Of a stretch of DNA of 64,000 nt, positions 52,184-64,000 are shown one piece after another (within the stretch, counting starts at the first letter, position 1; the number at the start of each line of letters is the position of its first letter). The DNA lies in NCBI GenBank assembly GCA_963832965.1, contig CAWHVW010000003.1, forward strand, positions 1,674,001 through 1,738,000, written 5' to 3'. The position numbers and the translations under genes are program-made. This DNA is from CAWACP01 sp963832965 (lineage in GTDB: Bacteria > Acidobacteriota > Terriglobia > Bryobacterales > Bryobacteraceae). The notes below the pieces were generated by a model that made no database searches, was not told where the DNA came from, and saw nothing but the letters and a program-made list of their open reading frames with translations.

Positions 52184-55100
52184 GACTCTGGCGTCCGGGG
52201 CATGGGCTGTTCTGTTTTCACTCGGCGCGATGGCTGCGCCGGTCCATTTGCGCTGCGAGTATCTGGAAAACCCAATGGGTATCGATGCTTCCGCGCCGGG
52301 CCTGTCGTGGCAGAGCGATAACAGCGAACGCAACTGGCATCAAACGGCGTACGAGATTCGAGTGGCGAGCAGCGCCGCCCGCCTTGGGAAACCCAATGTG
52401 TGGGATAGCGGTAAACAGGTCTCGGCCGAGTCCGTCGGCATCGCTTACGCCGGACCGAAGCTGGAACCGCGCCGCCGCTACTACTGGACTGTCCGCGTTT
52501 GGGATGCGCAAGGCCAGCCCTCCGAATGGGCGCGGACCGCGTGGTGGGAAACGGGCGTGTCCGGCAAAGACGGCTGGAGCGCGAAATGGATACGCCGTGC
52601 GAACCCGGAGGACGAGGCGGACCGGGCCGCCATCCGCTGGATCTGGCATCCCGAGCAGGACGCCGGAGCCGTCGCACCCAAAACTGTTTGCGTCTTTCGT
52701 CTGCATCCGGTGCTTGCGGGAAATCCGCGCGAAGCGGCTCTCTTCGTGCGGGCGAAGGGCGACTTTCACGTTACCGTGAACGGCCGCGATGCCGGGCAGA
52801 AAACGAGGAACTGGCAGACCTTCGACCGGCGCGAGATTCGCGATCTCCTGGTTACCGGCAGGAACTCGGTTGAAATCGCCGTTACGGTACAACCGCGCCC
52901 CAGATACGGGGATGAAATGGGTCCTCCAACCAGTCCCAGACCTGCCGCGCTCGCCGCTCTGCTGAAGATCACCGACGCCGATGGGACGGTCGAGCGCTTC
53001 CCCGCCAGCAGTACCTGGGAAGCGCAGTTGAACGACGAGACGGAACCCAGGCCCGCGAAAGAGCTCGGTGGCCCGGAAGACATGGGGCCTTTGCGCCAGC
53101 CCGCCGCTCTCCTGCGACGCGAGTTTGCCGTGTCGCATGCCGTGCGCAAGGCGAGGATCTACGTTACGGCGCTGGGAAGCTACCGGCTCTTTCTGAACGG
53201 CCAGCGCGTGGGACAAGACGATCTCACTCCGGACTTTACGGATTACCGTAAACGCGTGGAGTATCAGATCTACGATGTGACCAGGCTGCTCCAGCCTGGG
53301 GCCAACGCGTTGGGAGCGATTCTCGGCGACGGCTGGTATGGCAGCCCGCTTACCTGGACCGGGCGGCGTTTCTTCCCGCCCACGCCAGGTTTGCTCGCGC
53401 AGGTGGAGATCGAGTACGCCGACGGCAGCCGCCAGACCCTCATCACCGATCCCTCGTGGAAGACTGCTCGATCGGCGATTGTCGACTCCTCCATTTACGG
53501 CGGTGAAGTCTACGACGCGCGGCTCGAGCAGGCCGGCTGGGACAAGCCAGGCTTCGACGACTCGAATTGGCCGGCGGCCGTCGCGGAGGATCCTCCGCCG
53601 GTTCTGGTGTCCGCCCAGCTGTCAACGCCCGTTCGGGTGGCGCAAACGATGCAGCCGAAGAGTGTGGCTCAGGACGCTCACGGCGCCTGGGTCTTCGACA
53701 TGGGCCAGAACATGGTGGGATGGGCCGTGCTGCGAGCGCGGGGACCGGCCGGAACCATGATCCGCATGCGCTTTGCCGAGATCCTGAATCCCGACGGAAC
53801 CATCTACCGCGACAATCTGCGCAACGCGGACGCCACCGATATCTACACGCTGCGCGGAGGCGGCGCTGAAATCTTCCGGCCGCATTTCACTTTCCATGGC
53901 TTTCGATACGTGGAAGTGACCGGCTACCCGGGCGCGCCAACACTCGCCGATCTGAGCGCCGAAGTGGCCAACAGCTTGACCGGCGAGCCCACGGGAACGA
54001 TCACCACGTCGAGCGACCTGGTCAACCGGATGTGGTCCATCGGGCTCTGGGGCCAGCGCGGTAATTTTCTGAGCATTCCCACGGACTGCCCTCAGCGCGA
54101 CGAGAGGCTGGGCTGGATGGGCGACGCCGGCGTGTTCTGGCGCACCGGGACCTACAACTTCGACATCGCCGCGTTCTCGCGAAAATTCGTGCGTGATATC
54201 GCGGATGCGCAGACACCCCAGGGGGCTTTCACCAACGTCTCTCCAAACTTGTTACCGGAGTCCACCGAAGGCGCTCCTGGCTGGGGTGACGCGGGAGTCA
54301 TTGTGCCTTGGACCTCCTGGATGCAGTACGGCGACGCTGGCATTGTCGAGCAGCACTGGGATGCCATGCAGCGCTGGATGCAATACATCCAGGACGGCAA
54401 TCCCGATTTCCTGCGCAAGAACCGGCTCGGGCCGAATTTCGCGGACTGGCTGGCGCCCGATGACCGCACGCCCGGCGATCTCATCGGCACCGCTTACTGG
54501 GCCATGCTCGCGCGCATGATGTCGCAGATGGGCCGTGCCCTCGGCAAGGACGATGACGCAAAGCGGTACGGCCAGCTCTACGACGACATTCGCGCGGCCT
54601 TCCAGAAGGAGTACGTCAAGGATGACGGCGAAGTGGGACCGGGCACACAGACTTCGTACGTGCTGGCGCTGCAGATGAAGCTGGCGCCCGAATCGCTGCG
54701 GACGGCCATAGCGGACCGGCTGGTGAAAGACATCGAGGCGCATCAGTGGCACCTCACCACCGGGTTCCTGGGAACGCCCCATCTGTTATTCGCTCTTTCC
54801 GACAACGGCCACACCGATGTCGCCTACCGGTTGCTGCTGAACGAAACCTATCCGTCCTGGGGTTATATGCTCTCCAAGGGCGCCACCACGTGGTGGGAAC
54901 GATGGAATGGCGATACTGGCGACCCGGCGATGAACTCGTTTAACCACTACGCATTCGGTTCCGTGGTGGCCTGGGTGTACCGATACGTCGCAGGAATCGA
55001 CACAACGCCGGACGCGCCCGGCTTCCACGCGATCGTGATCCATCCGCGCCCCGGCGAGCACATGACGCACGCGCGCTCGGAGTACGATTCCGTCTATGGC

Positions 55101-55313
55101 AGAATCGTCAGCGATTGGACGGCAAGACCCGGGGAACCGATGTCGTTGCGAGTCACCATTCCGGCAAATACCACGGCCCGGGTGGTTCTGCCCGCCGCCC
55201 CGGAAGCGCGGGTCACTGAGGGAGGCCGGCCCGCCAGTGGGCAACTCGAGGCCGACGGCTACGTAGTACCAATCGGCTCGGGGACCTATGTGTTCTCGGT
55301 AAGCCCCCGCTGA
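52176..55313 (+). CDS. GH78 alpha-L-rhamnosidase
   Basis: A 1045-residue secreted glycosidase. It has a short signal peptide (WAVLFSLGAMA), N-terminal beta domains (Ig-like and two jelly rolls, about residues 25-600), and an (alpha/alpha)6 barrel with the GH78 signature TDCPQRDERLGWMGDAGVF and the late catalytic-side GATTWWERWNGDTG. It hydrolyses terminal alpha-L-rhamnose from plant or bacterial glycans. Its ATG lies within the end of the isomerase gene, so the two are translationally coupled. Confidence 0.92.
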   Translation: MHKTLASGAWAVLFSLGAMAAPVHLRCEYLENPMGIDASAPGLSWQSDNSERNWHQTAYEIRVASSAARLGKPNVWDSGKQVSAESVGIAYAGPKLEPRRRYYWTVRVWDAQGQPSEWARTAWWETGVSGKDGWSAKWIRRANPEDEADRAAIRWIWHPEQDAGAVAPKTVCVFRLHPVLAGNPREAALFVRAKGDFHVTVNGRDAGQKTRNWQTFDRREIRDLLVTGRNSVEIAVTVQPRPRYGDEMGPPTSPRPAALAALLKITDADGTVERFPASSTWEAQLNDETEPRPAKELGGPEDMGPLRQPAALLRREFAVSHAVRKARIYVTALGSYRLFLNGQRVGQDDLTPDFTDYRKRVEYQIYDVTRLLQPGANALGAILGDGWYGSPLTWTGRRFFPPTPGLLAQVEIEYADGSRQTLITDPSWKTARSAIVDSSIYGGEVYDARLEQAGWDKPGFDDSNWPAAVAEDPPPVLVSAQLSTPVRVAQTMQPKSVAQDAHGAWVFDMGQNMVGWAVLRARGPAGTMIRMRFAEILNPDGTIYRDNLRNADATDIYTLRGGGAEIFRPHFTFHGFRYVEVTGYPGAPTLADLSAEVANSLTGEPTGTITTSSDLVNRMWSIGLWGQRGNFLSIPTDCPQRDERLGWMGDAGVFWRTGTYNFDIAAFSRKFVRDIADAQTPQGAFTNVSPNLLPESTEGAPGWGDAGVIVPWTSWMQYGDAGIVEQHWDAMQRWMQYIQDGNPDFLRKNRLGPNFADWLAPDDRTPGDLIGTAYWAMLARMMSQMGRALGKDDDAKRYGQLYDDIRAAFQKEYVKDDGEVGPGTQTSYVLALQMKLAPESLRTAIADRLVKDIEAHQWHLTTGFLGTPHLLFALSDNGHTDVAYRLLLNETYPSWGYMLSKGATTWWERWNGDTGDPAMNSFNHYAFGSVVAWVYRYVAGIDTTPDAPGFHAIVIHPRPGEHMTHARSEYDSVYGRIVSDWTARPGEPMSLRVTIPANTTARVVLPAAPEARVTEGGRPASGQLEADGYVVPIGSGTYVFSVSPR

Positions 55314-55352
55314 ACATATAGGCCCGCGTGGAATCGGCCGATACTAGCATGG

Positions 55353-58907
<3,555 letters not shown>

Positions 58908-58971
58908 AATTCCATCGGTTCCGAGCCGCGACAACCATGGAGCCGTCGCCCGAGGCCAATACAATAAAAGG

Positions 58972-60429
58972 GTGCCGGAACAACTCTGCGATATCGGATT
59001 GATCGGGCTGGCCGTGATGGGCCAGAACCTTGTTCTCAACATGAACGACCACGGCTACCGCGTGGCCGTCTTTAATCGCACCACTTCGAAAGTGGACGAC
59101 TTTCTGGCCAACGAAGCCGCGGGCACCGAGGTCGTTGGCGTGCATTCGATTCCCGATCTGATTCAGGCGCTGAAGAAGCCGCGGCGGGTGATGCTGATGG
59201 TGAAGGCCGGCGACACCGTCGATCAGATGATCGCGAACCTCGAGCCGCATCTGGAAGCGGGCGATATTATCATCGACGGCGGCAACTCGCACTATCCCGA
59301 CACCAATCGCCGCACCGCGGATCTCGCGGCGAAAGGACTGCTGTTCATCGGAACCGGCGTTTCGGGCGGCGAGGAGGGCGCGCGGCACGGCCCGTCCATC
59401 ATGCCGGGCGGTAACCCGGCGGCGTGGCCCTACGTGAAGGAGATCTTCCAGGCCATCGCGGCGAAGGTGGACGATGGCACGCCCTGCTGCGACTGGGTGG
59501 GCGAAAATGGCGCCGGACACTACGTCAAAATGGTGCACAACGGCATCGAGTACGGCGACATGCAACTCATCGGGGAGGCTTACGATGCCTTGCATCGCGG
59601 CCTGGGTCTCGCCGCGCCGGAGCTGGCCAGCGTATTCGCGAAGTGGAACGAGGGTGAGCTGGACAGTTATCTCATCGAGATCACCGCGGACATCTTTCGC
59701 AAGCTCGATGACGACGGCGTCCCGGTGGTTGAGAAGATCCTCGACGCGGCTGGCCAGAAAGGGACGGGCAAGTGGACCGGGATCAGCGCGCTGGAATTGG
59801 GCATGCCGGTGACATTGATCGGCGAAGCCGTCTTTGCCCGCTGCTTGTCCGCGATGAAGGAAGAACGCGTTGCTGCCTCCGCGATCCTGAAAGCGCCGCC
59901 TCCGCGCCCGGTTGCGGACCGGGACGCCTTCATTGAGGACATCCGGCGCGCTCTCTACTGCTCCAAGCTGATCTCCTACGCGCAGGGCTACCTGCTGCTT
60001 CGCGAAGCGGCCCGCGAGGAGAAGTGGAATCTGAACTTCGGCGGCATCGCTCTGATGTGGCGAGGGGGCTGCATTATTCGCAGCCGCTTCCTCGGCAAGA
60101 TCAAGGACGCCTACGACAAGAATCCGCAGCTTGCCAACCTTCTGGTGGACGATTTCTTCAGCACCACGCTGAACAAGTATCAGGACGCCTGGCGCCGCGG
60201 GATCGTCCGGGCCATCGAATGTGGAGTGCCCACTCCGGCTTTCTCCACGGCGCTGGCCTTCTTCGACGGATTCCGTACCGCGCGTTTACCCGCCAACCTG
60301 CTGCAGGCTCAGCGGGACTACTTCGGCGCGCACACCTACGAGCGCGTGGACAAGCCGCGCGGCCAGTTCTTTCATACCAACTGGACCGGACACGGCGGGC
60401 GGGTGTCGTCGGGGACGTACAACGCATGA
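58972..60429 (+). CDS. gnd: 6-phosphogluconate dehydrogenase
   Basis: A 485-residue NADP-dependent decarboxylating enzyme of the pentose phosphate pathway. The dinucleotide fold is GLIGLAVMGQNL with FNRTTSK; the substrate site is GGNSHYPDT and VSGGEEGARHGPSIMPGG; the catalytic Lys and Glu are in YVKMVHNGIEYGDMQLIGEA. The length is typical. The start is GTG 58972, where homology begins. The next gene starts in its stop codon (ATGA). Confidence 0.95.
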   Translation: MPEQLCDIGLIGLAVMGQNLVLNMNDHGYRVAVFNRTTSKVDDFLANEAAGTEVVGVHSIPDLIQALKKPRRVMLMVKAGDTVDQMIANLEPHLEAGDIIIDGGNSHYPDTNRRTADLAAKGLLFIGTGVSGGEEGARHGPSIMPGGNPAAWPYVKEIFQAIAAKVDDGTPCCDWVGENGAGHYVKMVHNGIEYGDMQLIGEAYDALHRGLGLAAPELASVFAKWNEGELDSYLIEITADIFRKLDDDGVPVVEKILDAAGQKGTGKWTGISALELGMPVTLIGEAVFARCLSAMKEERVAASAILKAPPPRPVADRDAFIEDIRRALYCSKLISYAQGYLLLREAAREEKWNLNFGGIALMWRGGCIIRSRFLGKIKDAYDKNPQLANLLVDDFFSTTLNKYQDAWRRGIVRAIECGVPTPAFSTALAFFDGFRTARLPANLLQAQRDYFGAHTYERVDKPRGQFFHTNWTGHGGRVSSGTYNA

Positions 60430-61460
60430 CCGTCGCCGAGCTGGTGGGTCCGCGCGCGTTTCGGGTTCGCGAGGCCCCGGCGGCCGATCCCGGCCCCGGC
60501 GAGATTCAGGTAGCCGTGAAAGCCATTGGCATTTGCGGATCGGACCTGCACAACTTCGCGGAGGGCGCGATCGGCGATATGCAGGCGGTGTATCCCATGG
60601 TTCTCGGACACGAACCGGTGGGGACGGTTCTTCGCTGCGGCGTGGGCGCCGGCGGCTGGGAGCGCGGCGACACCGTCGCGCTGGAGCCTGCCGTATACTG
60701 CTACCACTGCGAGTTCTGCCGGAGCGGTCACCACAATGTGTGCGCGAAGATTCGCTTTCTGAGCTCGACTTCCGATCCCGGGTTCTTCCGCGACGTGGTG
60801 AATCTTCCCGCGGCGAACGTGCTGCCGCTGCCTCCTTCGGTGGGCGTGAACGAAGGAACACTTCACGAGCCTCTTGCGGTAGTCCTGCATTCCATGGCGC
60901 TCGCGAAGCCACAACTGGGCGAGACCGCCATGGTGATGGGTGCGGGACCCATTGGACTGCTCACGATTGCCGTGCTCAAGCTCTCCGGCGTCCGCCGGCT
61001 GTGGGCCGTGGAGCCTCTGGCCCGCCGGAGGGAGCTGGCGCGCGCGGTTGGCGCCGATGTGCTAATCGACCCACGCGCGGTTGATCCGGTTAGCGTCATC
61101 ATGAACGACACGGGCCGTCGGGGCGTGGATCTGGCTATCGATTGCGCCGCCAGGGAAGACACGGTAAATCAATGCCTGCACGCGTCATGCAATGCCGGAC
61201 GCGTGATCGTTACCGGCATTCCCTCGGAAGTGCGCGTGCCCCTGGAGTTCCACACGTTGCGCCGCAAGGAACTGGCGTTCTTCACGGTGCGGCGCTCGAA
61301 CCACGATTCGGAGACTGCGCTGCGATTGCTGGCGGAACACCCGAGACTCTTCGCGCCCATCGTGACGCACACCCGGCCGCTGGGGGACATCCAGTCCGCG
61401 TTCGACATGCTCGAAGGGGCCGGGCACGAGGCGGGGAAGGTTGTGCTGACTCTGGAATGA
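60426..61460 (+). CDS. Zinc-dependent alcohol dehydrogenase (sorbitol dehydrogenase-like)
   Basis: A 344-residue medium-chain dehydrogenase. The catalytic zinc ligands are Cys in GICGSDLHNF and His/Glu in LGHEPVGTV. The structural zinc cysteines are in YCYHCEFCRSGHHNVC. NAD(P) binds at MGAGPIGLLTI. It oxidises a polyol or sugar alcohol; L-idonate or threonine-type substrates are possible. It is coupled to gnd by a 4-bp overlap, so a link with gluconate or idonate catabolism is plausible. Confidence 0.85.
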   Translation: MTVAELVGPRAFRVREAPAADPGPGEIQVAVKAIGICGSDLHNFAEGAIGDMQAVYPMVLGHEPVGTVLRCGVGAGGWERGDTVALEPAVYCYHCEFCRSGHHNVCAKIRFLSSTSDPGFFRDVVNLPAANVLPLPPSVGVNEGTLHEPLAVVLHSMALAKPQLGETAMVMGAGPIGLLTIAVLKLSGVRRLWAVEPLARRRELARAVGADVLIDPRAVDPVSVIMNDTGRRGVDLAIDCAAREDTVNQCLHASCNAGRVIVTGIPSEVRVPLEFHTLRRKELAFFTVRRSNHDSETALRLLAEHPRLFAPIVTHTRPLGDIQSAFDMLEGAGHEAGKVVLTLE

Positions 61461-61504
61461 AAATCTGCGTTCAACGGCGGCTCAACATCGGTCAGTTTCA
61501 GCGC

Positions 61505-62188
61505 TCAAACGCCCCGGCGATTGCCCCACAGCATCACATGGAGGCGCGGGCTGAAGCGATAACCGCGGTCCTTGCAGATCTCCACCAGCCAGCGTCCGCG
61601 TTCGTCGAGCGTAGCTGCGTCCGTGCCCTCGGGCATCAGCACCACGCGCGAGCGGTCAGCTTCAACCCCGTCGATCAGGCGCTCGACCTCCTCCATATCT
61701 TCCGGCGCGGCGATCACGAACTTGAGTTGATACTCGTACTGCGACATCAGTTGACGCACCACCTTCGGCTGCTGGCGAAGCCGCTCGTGCATCGCCGCCC
61801 AACGTCCGCCTTCGCGCTCGACGGGCGTCGAGTTGGCCAGCTTCGGGCTGATGCTCATCAGATCGCAGACCACCGGCGCCCACACCGTGCCCGCGGTTTC
61901 GATGGTGATGTGCATGCCCGCGCCGCGAAGTAATTGCGTCAACTCGACGATAGCTGGCTGAACCATCGGTTCGCCGCCGGTAACCACGACGTGGGCCGCC
62001 GGGTGGCGCCGCACTTCGCCGACGATGTCCGGGAGGCTCATGCCGTCCCCCTCGGGCGCCCACGACGTATACGGAGTGTCGCACCACGTACAGCGCAGGT
62101 TGCAACCGGAGGTACGCACGAACACGCTCGGTGTGCCGGTGAGCGTGCCCTCGCCCTGCACGGAGTAAAAGATCTCGGAGATTTTCAC
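61505..62188 (-). CDS. queE: 7-carboxy-7-deazaguanine synthase
   Basis: A 227-residue radical-SAM enzyme that converts 6-carboxy-tetrahydropterin to 7-carboxy-7-deazaguanine, on the route to preQ0 and queuosine. The [4Fe-4S] motif is SGCNLRCTWCDTPY (CxxxCxxC), and VVTGGEPMVQPAIVELTQLL is the SAM-binding GGEP block. The start is GTG 62188, overlapping the queC stop codon (GTGA); an in-frame upstream extension lies within queC and is unlikely. Confidence 0.92.
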   Translation of the reverse strand: MKISEIFYSVQGEGTLTGTPSVFVRTSGCNLRCTWCDTPYTSWAPEGDGMSLPDIVGEVRRHPAAHVVVTGGEPMVQPAIVELTQLLRGAGMHITIETAGTVWAPVVCDLMSISPKLANSTPVEREGGRWAAMHERLRQQPKVVRQLMSQYEYQLKFVIAAPEDMEEVERLIDGVEADRSRVVLMPEGTDAATLDERGRWLVEICKDRGYRFSPRLHVMLWGNRRGV

Positions 62189-62871
62189 GTTGGGTACGGG
62201 GTTGGGTCGGCCAGACCCGCCTCGGCGAACCCTCGGCGCCGCAGCAGACAGGAATCGCATTCGCCGCACGCGCGTCCGGCCAGGTCCGGATCGTAGCAAC
62301 TGTGTGTGAGGCTGAACTCCACGCCCAGCTCATGCCCAAGTCGAATAATGTCGGCCTTGCTTCGTTTGATCAGCGGCGTGCGGATGCGCAGCGTGGTAAG
62401 GCCCTCCACGCCGGCCTTCGTCGCCAGGTTGGCCATGTGTTCGAATGCCTCGATGAACTCCGGGCGGCAGTCCGGATACCCCGAATAGTCGATGGCGTTC
62501 ACGCCGATGAAAATGCTCTCGGCCAGAAGCACCTCCGCCCAGGCGAGCGCGATCGAAAGAAATACCGTGTTTCGCGCGGGCACATAAGTGATCGGAATAC
62601 CTTCTGCCATTTGCTCGTCGGTACGTGCGCGGGGGACGTCGATATCGCCGGTAAGCGCCGACCCCCCGAATAAGCGCAGGTCAAGCGGCGCGACCAGGTG
62701 CTCGGTGGCATCAAGCTGTTTGGCGACCCGCCGGGCCGCGTCAAGCTCCACGCGATGGCGCTGGCCGTAGTCAAAAGAGAGAGCGTAACAATCCAGGCCT
62801 TCCCGGCGGGCAACCGCCAGGCAGACCGCTGAATCCAGCCCTCCACTCAACAGGCAAACCGCGCGCGCCAT
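62185..62871 (-). CDS. queC: 7-cyano-7-deazaguanine synthase
   Basis: A 228-residue ATP-dependent enzyme that turns 7-carboxy-7-deazaguanine into preQ0. The ATP-pyrophosphatase motif is LLSGGLDSAV. A C-terminal zinc site is formed by SCYDPDLAGRACGECDSC. ATG 62871 begins the family's first strand. It is translated together with queE. The other queuosine steps (queD, queF, tgt) are not in this window. Confidence 0.95.
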   Translation of the reverse strand: MARAVCLLSGGLDSAVCLAVARREGLDCYALSFDYGQRHRVELDAARRVAKQLDATEHLVAPLDLRLFGGSALTGDIDVPRARTDEQMAEGIPITYVPARNTVFLSIALAWAEVLLAESIFIGVNAIDYSGYPDCRPEFIEAFEHMANLATKAGVEGLTTLRIRTPLIKRSKADIIRLGHELGVEFSLTHSCYDPDLAGRACGECDSCLLRRRGFAEAGLADPTPYPT

Positions 62872-62926
62872 GCTTGCTAACAGCGTAGCAGGGGAAACGG
62901 CGGCGCCGGTTCGATAACATTGTGCG

Positions 62927-63955
62927 TTGCGCATTGCATTTCTGACTTCTACTCCGCAGAACATCGGGGCTGGCAGTGGCACCTACGTCGGTATCTCTAC
63001 GCTCGCGGGCGCGCTCCGAAACCGCGGTGTCGCCGTCGATGTTTTCGGGCCGTCGATGTGGCTGCCCATGCACACGCTCTCGCGCCGCTGGTTCAATGAA
63101 CAGCTTCGCGCTCGCGATTTCAAAGGTTACGATGCGGTGGTGGGGTTCGATATGGACGGTTTTCGCCTGCGCGTTCCGCACGTCGCTTCATTGAAAGGAG
63201 TGATCGCCGACGAAGCGCGATACGAAACCGGCCTCACCCGGCGTCTGCTCGAGGTGCAAGCCGGCTGGGAGAGGCGCAACGTCCACGGGGCGCGGCGTGT
63301 TCTAACCACCAGCTTGTACGCGGCGCGGCGCATCCAGCAGCTTTACAGCCTGCCGGAGACGCCGCGAGTCGTCCCCGAGCTGATCGACCTTGCCGCCTGG
63401 CGCGAACTGTTCGCTTCCGTGCAAGGCGCGCCCGATCCAACGCGATTTGTGGTGCTGTCGGTGGCCCGCTTCTACCGCCGAAAACGGATCCACCTGCTGC
63501 TCGAAGCGGCCCGGTCGCTGCAGAATCGCATTCCCGGTTTTGAGTTGCGTATCGTCGGCGACGGGCCGGAGGGTCGGCGCTTGCGCGGCCTTGCTCCACG
63601 TTCGGCAAAGTTCCTCGGCACCGTATCCAAACGCGATCTTGCCCTGGAATACAAGCGCTGCGATCTGTTCTGTCTGCCGTCGGTGCAAGAGGGATTCGGG
63701 ATCGTGTTCCTGGAGGCCATGGCGGCCGGGCGCCCGATTGTCGCCGTATCCGCTTCCGCGGTTCCAGAAGTGGCGCCGCACGCGCTCTTTGCCGCGCCCG
63801 GCGACGCAGAGTCTCTCGCCAAGGCGGTGCATCTCGCATGGAGCGACCCCGCGCTACGAGACACCGTGGCTCGGGCCGGCAGCGAGCACGTACGGCACTA
63901 CGATGCGCCCGTCGTGGCCGGCCAGTTTCTGGAGGCGATTACACTGGAGGCTTGA
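62927..63955 (+). CDS. Family 4 glycosyltransferase
   Basis: A 342-residue GT-B glycosyltransferase. The N-terminal acceptor domain has GAGSGTYVGISTLAGAL. The donor domain has VVLSVARFYRRKRIHLLLEA, IVGDGPEGRRL and the EX7E block LPSVQEGFGIVFLEAMAAGR. The start is TTG 62927; no ATG is in frame nearby, and the family begins MRIAFLT. It is divergent from queC by 55 bp. Its substrate is unknown. Downstream, 63956-64000 contains no recognisable gene. Confidence 0.82.
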   Translation: MRIAFLTSTPQNIGAGSGTYVGISTLAGALRNRGVAVDVFGPSMWLPMHTLSRRWFNEQLRARDFKGYDAVVGFDMDGFRLRVPHVASLKGVIADEARYETGLTRRLLEVQAGWERRNVHGARRVLTTSLYAARRIQQLYSLPETPRVVPELIDLAAWRELFASVQGAPDPTRFVVLSVARFYRRKRIHLLLEAARSLQNRIPGFELRIVGDGPEGRRLRGLAPRSAKFLGTVSKRDLALEYKRCDLFCLPSVQEGFGIVFLEAMAAGRPIVAVSASAVPEVAPHALFAAPGDAESLAKAVHLAWSDPALRDTVARAGSEHVRHYDAPVVAGQFLEAITLEA

Positions 63956-64000
63956 GTAATTTCGCCAGGGTCTGCCGGCGCCTCCTTGAATCGCGTCGCG

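Overview
The window looks like chromosomal DNA from an Acidobacteriota bacterium, most likely a Bryobacter/Solibacter-type soil lineage. The main reasons are two secreted proteins carrying the acidobacterial VWFA-related domain (one with three tandem copies), a hybrid histidine kinase with a beta-propeller sensor, a GH78 alpha-L-rhamnosidase coupled to a rhamnose isomerase, and uniformly high GC. No ribosomal marker is present, so the assignment is inference.

Layout. (A) 1-16.1 kb is an accessory, island-like region. It holds a ribbon-helix-helix regulator with a perfect 20-bp operator, an sce7726-type nuclease-like gene and a convergent beta-family gene (0.15-2.0 kb). A divergent SDR/TetR pair follows, beside the decayed remains of a second such pair (2.1-4.3 kb). 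Next come a frameshift-riddled prophage packaging module (TerL, TerS, ParB-methyltransferase; 4.4-7.7 kb), two unknown genes beside an attC-like hairpin (7.9-9.7 kb) and a serine recombinase (10.1-10.8 kb). The region ends with small phage- or plasmid-type genes, another nuclease-like protein, a DUF3489 protein and a three-gene TIGR04255 module facing an XRE regulator, with palindromic operators between them (13.7-16.1 kb). The 3' end of a tRNA-Ala(GGC) gene faces this region at 16.4 kb. Several genes here carry single-base frameshifts; I see none in the rest of the window.

(B) 16.4-25.7 kb: an RRM RNA-binding protein between two paralogous small unknown proteins, a tandem-domain SagB-like oxidoreductase, and the VWFA-related proteins. 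(C) 25.7-41.8 kb: an extracellular polysaccharide locus with a family 2 glycosyltransferase, two membrane sugar-phosphate transferase homologues with altered catalytic dyads, a WecA/MraY-like transferase, a family 4 glycosyltransferase, two secreted proteins of unknown function, a GT39-like membrane transferase, an O-antigen-ligase-like protein and a polysaccharide deacetylase. A 138-bp MITE-like element sits in it. (D) 41.8-45.2 kb: a PilZ protein, a CPBP protease, then a dense ten-gene tRNA array on the minus strand, split by a second, inverted copy of the MITE-like element. Five of these tRNAs lack the nearly universal U33. A normal tRNA-Ser(GGA) lies beyond a strong terminator.

(E) 45.3-64 kb is ordinary core and metabolic DNA: tandem TolC-family proteins, a CpaE/TadZ-like ATPase homologue, rhamnose isomerase plus alpha-L-rhamnosidase, a hybrid sensor kinase, 6-phosphogluconate dehydrogenase with a zinc alcohol dehydrogenase, queE/queC for 7-deazaguanine synthesis, and a glycosyltransferase. 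The best candidates for undescribed biology are the XRE-controlled TIGR04255 module, the RHH/sce7726/beta locus and the tRNA array with non-canonical anticodon loops.
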